Assembly (NCBI GenBank): GCA_963691705.1
Contig: OY829539.1
Location: 19,204,407 to 19,268,406, forward strand
From: Viola odorata
Lineage: Eukaryota; Streptophyta; Magnoliopsida; Malpighiales; Violaceae
DNA: 64,000 nucleotides
Reading direction: 5' to 3'
This document shows positions 58,780 to 64,000 of this stretch, in pieces; position 1 is the stretch's first letter; every line of letters starts with the position of its first letter. Position numbers and translations under genes: made by a program. Below the pieces are notes generated by a model. The model had not been told where the DNA came from. It made no database searches and saw only the letters and a program-made list of their open reading frames with translations.

Positions 58780-59717
58780 TGATACGATCCTGGCTAGGCT
58801 TGGATCGATGCTCCTGTTGTGATCGTTGTTCAAGGATGGACTTCATGCGGAAATACTTTAAATTGAACCCAAACGGGCGCTCACCCTGCTAAGTCGTGAA
58901 GACTAGCCAACCCAGCTACGCGAATGAGGATCTTGATTGAACTCCTAACCCTCTAACCAGCAATTGGTTAGCAACCTAGGCAATCGAACAATGGGGGTGA
59001 ACTTTCGATTTACTTGAGTGGTTCTTCGAGCATTCGGACTCAAAGGATTCAAGGTTCTGCGAGACTTAAATTTAACTCAGGAATTTGGCAAAAAAAAGTC
59101 TGATTTTATTAAGCCAAGAGGCTCCCTTAAATAGGCGCAAGAAATACAAATCCTACGAGAACTAGAACTTCTATCTATACAAGAGTTCGACTTGAACAAA
59201 AGCTGAAATAATTAATTAAATTAATTATAATACTAGTACTAAGAGTATTAGTAGACCCAAGCAATCCTACGCACGGTAGAATTGCGCAATGCGCGTCCTT
59301 CCTCAAGTCGAAGTCCTTGGTGCGCTAGGACTTGCGCATGCGTTGACCCGTTCAGCCATTCTCCCAAACGCGTCGGGCGTTTGACTTGAAACTCCAGTAG
59401 CCTCTTCTAGACCCTTGAAGATATCTTGTAACTCGGCGGGAGCTCGACAAATATTCCCCAAGTCTGACTTGGCTCGGTCGTCCGTTTCGTGGGTGCTAGC
59501 GTGCGCGCTGGATGCGACCAGCAGCGTCACTAAGCGCGGCATGTGCTCGCATAGTACGGACTCCTCCAGCGTAGCCTCGCGCTGAATCTCATTATGTAGG
59601 AACAAAGAAAGCTGGCTGGCCAGGCGCTTGCTGTGTTGGCGCGTCATCGGGCCAAGACGCGGCAAGGGCACGCGTGAAGGTGCGGCATGCGTGCGATGCG
59701 TACTAGGGTTCGCATCA
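58780..59717 (-). repeat. 3' LTR of the chromovirus (938 bp)
   Basis: Left end TGATACGATCC; right end CGCATCA next to the purine tract. A minus-strand TATA-like box (TATTTAA, plus-strand 59127-59133) faces the AG-peptide gene. The pol frame continues into this LTR for about 400 bp, as known for some chromoviruses. The right boundary rests on the purine tract and not on a second LTR. Confidence 0.75.
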
Positions 59718-62700
59718 GTCCCTCCCTCTTCAAGAGGATTCGTCCTCGAATCCGAGTCTTCCTCATCATCTTCCGCCCAATCACACAAACTTAAATCGGA
59801 GATGTTGAAGGTAGTACTTGCGGATCCATAGTCGCTAGGAAGGTCGAGGACATAGGCATTATTATTGATTTTCTCCACGATAAAAAATGGGCCATCTCCT
59901 CTTGCAGAAATTTTGTGACGCCTCAAGGCTGGAAATCTTTCCTTCCTTAAATGTAGCCAAACCCAGTCGCCTACTTTGAAGGATGCGGTCGCTCTGCCTT
60001 GATTTTTCTTGCGGGTCAATCGTTCATTCATCTTCTCTATATTTTTCTTAGTCTGCTCATGAATCTTTTTCACCGCTGCTGCCTTTGCGTCTCCATCTAA
60101 ACTCACGGCATCTTGCAAAGGTAAAGGTGCTAAGTCCAGCGGCGTCAAAGGATTGAAGTCGTAGACTATTTCAAAAGGTGAAAACCCAGTGCTAGAATGC
60201 GTGGCTCGATTGTAGGCAAATTCCATAAAGGGTAGCTGATCATCCCACTTGGTCACATGTTTGCCTACTAATGCTCTTAATAAGGACCCGAATGTGCGGT
60301 TTACTACTTCTGTTTGTTCGTCAGTTTGAGGATGGCAAGAAGTCGAAAAGAGTAGCTTAGTCCCCAAACGTCGCCATAACACTCGCCAAAAATGGCCAAG
60401 AAATTTCCTATCTCGGTCACTCACAATGCTTGCGGGCATCCCATGTAAGTGAATGATTTCCTTGAAAAATAAGTTGGCGATGTAGATTGCGTCGTTGCTA
60501 GTGGTGTACGGAATGAAGTGTGCCATCTTCGAAAATTTGTCCACGACAACGAAGATGCAATCTTTCCCTTTCCATGATTTCGGCAACCCAACCATAAAAT
60601 CCTTGAAGATATCTGTCCAAGGGTGCGAAGGAATGGGTAGAGGCATATACTTACCGTGGCTTGCAACCTTCGATTTGGCCTTGCGACATGTAATACACCG
60701 AGACACAATGCGTATCACGTCTCTTTTCATATGTGGCCAATAAAAATGCCCCTTTAATATCTCAAGGGTCTTCGTAACTCCGAAGTGTCCCATAAGTCCA
60801 CCACTGTGCGACTCTAAGACCAGTAATTCTCGCATAGAACAATGCGGAATGCACAACCTCTTGTGCTTAAACAGATACCCTTCATGCTGAAAATACTTAG
60901 ACCAATGTGTCGTCATGCATGTAGAGTAGATCTCTCCAAAATCAGAATCAAAAGGGTAGAGAGAAATTATGTGCGCAAACCCTAAAAGTTTCGCACTAAG
61001 AGAAGAGATGGGGGCATACCGTCTAGACAATGCGTCGGCTACGATATTCTCCTTTCCTTGCTTATATTGGATGTGGTACGGGAATGCTTCTATGAATTCC
61101 ATCCAGGCTGCGTGCCTCTTGTTCAATTTCCCTTGTCCCTTCAAATATTTCAAGCTTAGGTGATCGGTGTGCACTAGGAACTCTCATGGCATAAGATAGT
61201 GCTGCCAAACCTCTAAGGCGCGCACGAGTGCATACAGTTCCTTGTCATAAGTGGGATACCGAAGCTGTGCATCTTTTAATTTCTCACTAAAGAACGCAAT
61301 CGGCCTCTTCTCTTGCATCAGAACCGCTCCAATGCCGATGCCACTTGCATCGCATTCCACTTCGAAGCCTTTTTCAAAATTAGACAATGCTAAAACAGGC
61401 GCGGTGCATAGCCTCTCTTTAAGCGTGTGAAACGCTTGTTCCTGCGGCTTCTCCCATGCGAAGGGTACTCCCTTCTTAGTCAATTCGTTCAAAGGTGCTG
61501 CTACAGTGCTGAAATCCTTGACAAAGCGTCTATAAAAGCTCGCTAAGCCATGGAACGAACGTATATCACTCACATTCCTTGGCGTAGGCCACTCCTTAAT
61601 GGCTTTGATCTTTTCTTCATCGACCTTGACGCCTTCCACACCCACAATGAACCCTAGAAAACTGACTTGCTTAAGCGCGAATGAGCATTTACTCGCTTTA
61701 GCATATAACTGTTGCTCACGTAGGGTTAAGAACACTTGGCGTAGGTGCGTGCCATGTTCTTCAAGTGATCTGCTATAAACGAGGATGTCATCAAAGTACA
61801 CCACTACGAATTTGCCAATGAATCGTCGTAGCACATGGTTCATAAGTCTCATGAATCTGCTTGGTGCGTTTGTCAAGCTGAAAGGCATGACCATCCACTC
61901 GTAAAGACTGTGCTTGGTCTTAAACGCTGTCTTCCATTCGTCCCCTTCCTTCATTCGGATTTGATGGTAGCCACTCATAAGATCTATCTTCGAGAAGATT
62001 TGGCTGCCACTCAATTCGTCTAACATGCCATCTAGCCTCGGAATGGGGTGTCAATACTTGATTGTGATCTTGTTCATGGCCCTACAGTCCACGCACATTC
62101 GCCATGTACCATCCTTTTTAGGCACAAGGATCACGGGTACGGCGCAAGGGGAAAGACTTTCCCGTACATACCTACGGCTCAATAAGTCATCCACTTGCTT
62201 CTGTAACTCCTTTGTCTCTTCGAGATTACTTCTATAAGCTGGCCGATTCGGAATTGTGGAGCCTGGAACAAAATCTATTTGGTGCTCGATCCCTCGGATT
62301 GGAGGCAAACTCGCGGGCATCTCGTCGGGCAATATCCGCAAATTCTTCCAATAACTCGGAAATAATAGGTGGGGCAGAATTTATAGATGAAGAAGAAGAG
62401 AGACAGTAGGGCTTGAAGCGAAGTAGAATCAAAGGCTTACTTGGTTCGCAATTAGAATTGCGCATGGTAAGTGCTCGCCGAAGATCCTTCCCTTTGGCAT
62501 AGAGACTTATCTTCTTTCCGCCAATCTTCACTTCGCTTGGGCTACTCTTGTCTTCTTCTTCGCTCTCCTTGAGCTTCTTAGCAACTTCCCACTCGGCATG
62601 GGCTTTTTCGAGCCATTGTTCGTCTTCGAACACTTGTGTTGGAGTCAAAGACGCAAGTGAGTGTTTCTTGCCGTCTTTGACTACCTTGTACTTGTTGGTT

Positions 62701-63971
62701 CGGCCATCGTGTACGGCTGATCTATCAAATTGCCACGGTCGTCCTAACAGAATATGACTTGCGTGCATAGGCACTACGTCGCAAAGGATCTCATCCTTGT
62801 ACCTCCCAATTGCGAATGATACGAGTGCTTGCTGGCTCACTTTAATGACGCTGCCATTATTCATCCACTGTAGCGAATATGGCTTTGGGTGGCGTATAGT
62901 AGTCAGTCCCAACTTCTGAACTAACATTGTGCTCACACAATTAGTGCAGCTTCCGTTGTCAATGATCATGGAGCACCCAGTTTTGTTGACAACGCAACGG
63001 GTGTGAAACTAATTTTCCCACTGCTCGTCTCCATGCGCCTCCTCTTTGACTTGCGTGCTAAGACTGCGCCTCGTCACTAAGGACAACGAGTTGATCACAA
63101 CTTCGTCCGAGTCACTGTCCTCGTTAGTGCCTTCATCGTCCCTTTCAATCTCTTGCTCATCGTCGGATGCTAGCTCACCATTCTCGCGTATTAAGAGAAA
63201 ATGCTTGTTAGGGCAATCGGATTGCCTGTGTCCCCGTCCCGAGCACTTGAAGTAGACTATATCTTTAGTAGAGGGCCTGTTTGGAGCTGTGTTGGCACTG
63301 CTGTTGTGTGGCTTAAAGGTATTGGTGTCGTTGTTGGGACCCTTGTAATCATACGGCAAGACTTTAGGCGATGCACGGGCCCCTTTGTCTTCTTTGTTCC
63401 ATTGCGACTTCTTCCAATTTTGTGCCTTAGTCGCAGCTGAGCCCGAATTAGAGTAGGTGACTCTAGCCTTGGTCTGCCTCTCTATCTTGATTGCCATGTG
63501 GAGCATCTCTTCTAAAGATCCATAGTACACTAGCTCCAATTTGTTGGCAATATCACGGTTTAGGCCATTAAAGAAGCGCGTCATTGTAGCCTCTTCCTCT
63601 TCTTCAATCTGTGCTCTTGCTAGCGCAATCTCTAGCTCATTGAAGTACTCACTTACTGACCGATTCCCTTGGGACATAGCTTGCAATCGCTGATAAAGAT
63701 CCCACTGAAAATATGTTGGGATGAAGCGCCTCCTCATCTCTCACTTCATCTCTTCCCATGTCCGAACGGATGGAGCATTCGCTCGACGCTTGAGCTTGTG
63801 CAGCTGTTCCCACCAATGTATGGCATAGCCATTGAATTCAACGGCTGCTAAGCGGATCTTCTTCTCTTCAGAATAATTGTGGAGTAAAAAGATCGATTCA
63901 ATCTTCTGCTCCCAAATAAAGTATGCATCAGGGTCGTCCTTGCCATCAAACGGTGGAATTTTGAGCTTCAT
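59303..63971 (-). pseudogene. Chromovirus gag-pol, broken
   Basis: From right to left: gag (63971; FDGKDDPDAYFIWE, then LNRDIANKLEL), a knuckle-like segment YFKCSGRGHRQSDC, a retropepsin with IIDNGSCTN and ILLGRPW, RT with YFDDILVY, RNase H with ECDASGIG and [10 protein letters not shown], then the HHCC finger and a DDE integrase (WTDIFKDFMVGLP, VSDRDRKF). The C-terminus runs into the LTR. In-frame stops lie at 63741-63743 (TGA), 63009-63011 (TAG), 62051-62053 (TGA) and 61184-61186 (TGA), and a frame shift near 62335. Motif order and the RT/RNase H wording fit the Reina clade. A chromodomain was not clearly seen. Confidence 0.92.
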
Positions 63972-64000
63972 GCTATTCAGATTGGCATCAACTCGATCTT

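Larger units (their letters stand above)
58780..64000 (-). mobile_element. Chromovirus (Reina-like Ty3/gypsy), 3' part, runs off window
   Basis: The 3' LTR is 58780-59717. A purine tract (GAAGAGGGAGGGAC on the minus strand, 59718-59731) adjoins it, encoded in the pol frame as LEEGGTD. Upstream of that, to the right, are integrase, RNase H, RT, protease and gag. The flank ACATC (58775-58779) is the expected target duplication, with its partner outside the window. The body is broken by at least four stops and one frame shift. Confidence 0.92.

Noticed and set aside
1..64000. tRNA, rRNA or known small RNA genes
   Set aside because: No cloverleaf with A and B boxes, no rRNA block and no recognised snRNA/snoRNA sequence was seen by eye; a tRNAscan and Rfam search would settle this.

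Overview
This is nuclear DNA from a flowering plant, most likely a eudicot. The evidence is spliced genes with GT-AG introns, plant-type LTR retrotransposons, Stowaway/pogo/Mutator elements and a degraded endogenous pararetrovirus. Five host genes are supported. CSD3-like Cu/Zn superoxide dismutase is at 4797-6992 (+). The nCBP cap-binding protein is at 7493-9445 (-). An APR-like thioredoxin-fold protein is at 27515-32170 (+). A single-pass membrane protein of unknown function is at 34999-36179 (+). A 59-residue arabinogalactan peptide is at 58501-58680 (-). From memory, the first four have the same order as Arabidopsis AT5G18100-AT5G18130, so the window looks like a conserved gene block stretched by transposons.

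Layout. 1-3058: 5' part of a decayed Tat-type Ty3/gypsy element on the minus strand. 3715-4140: RNase H-domain fossil. 4797-9445: CSD3-like and nCBP, convergent. 9446-27514: an insertion-rich gap holding a foldback MITE, pararetrovirus-like remains split by a Ty1/copia element with a perfect TSD, a nearly intact pogo/Lemi1-like element, a Stowaway MITE, a larger Stowaway-type element carrying a gene's first exon, and a Mutator-like element with a 9-bp TSD. 27515-36179: the APR-like and membrane-protein genes.

37077-55704: nested LTR elements. A young pol-less Tat-type element (37195-44122, LTRs differing at about 7 of 825 sites) keeps gag and a spliced antisense ORF. A second gag-bearing element without reverse transcriptase lies at 44181-53603, with a solo LTR inside its right LTR. 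A further LTR-like block follows at 53663-54614. 55705-58332: Stowaway MITEs, one nested in another. 58501-58680: the AG-peptide gene. 58780-64000: a chromovirus (Reina-like) whose 3' LTR begins only 99 bp upstream of the AG-peptide start codon, in the same orientation.

The most interesting signals are these. Four different LTR families carry clusters of short palindromes in U3, upstream of the putative TATA box, each family with its own motif. Two gag-bearing elements have lost the polymerase. One element has apparently captured a host exon. An LTR may act as the promoter of a small cell-surface gene. Most element genes are broken by single in-frame stops; the host genes read cleanly through all predicted splice sites. 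All family assignments come from recognising motifs, not from a database search.
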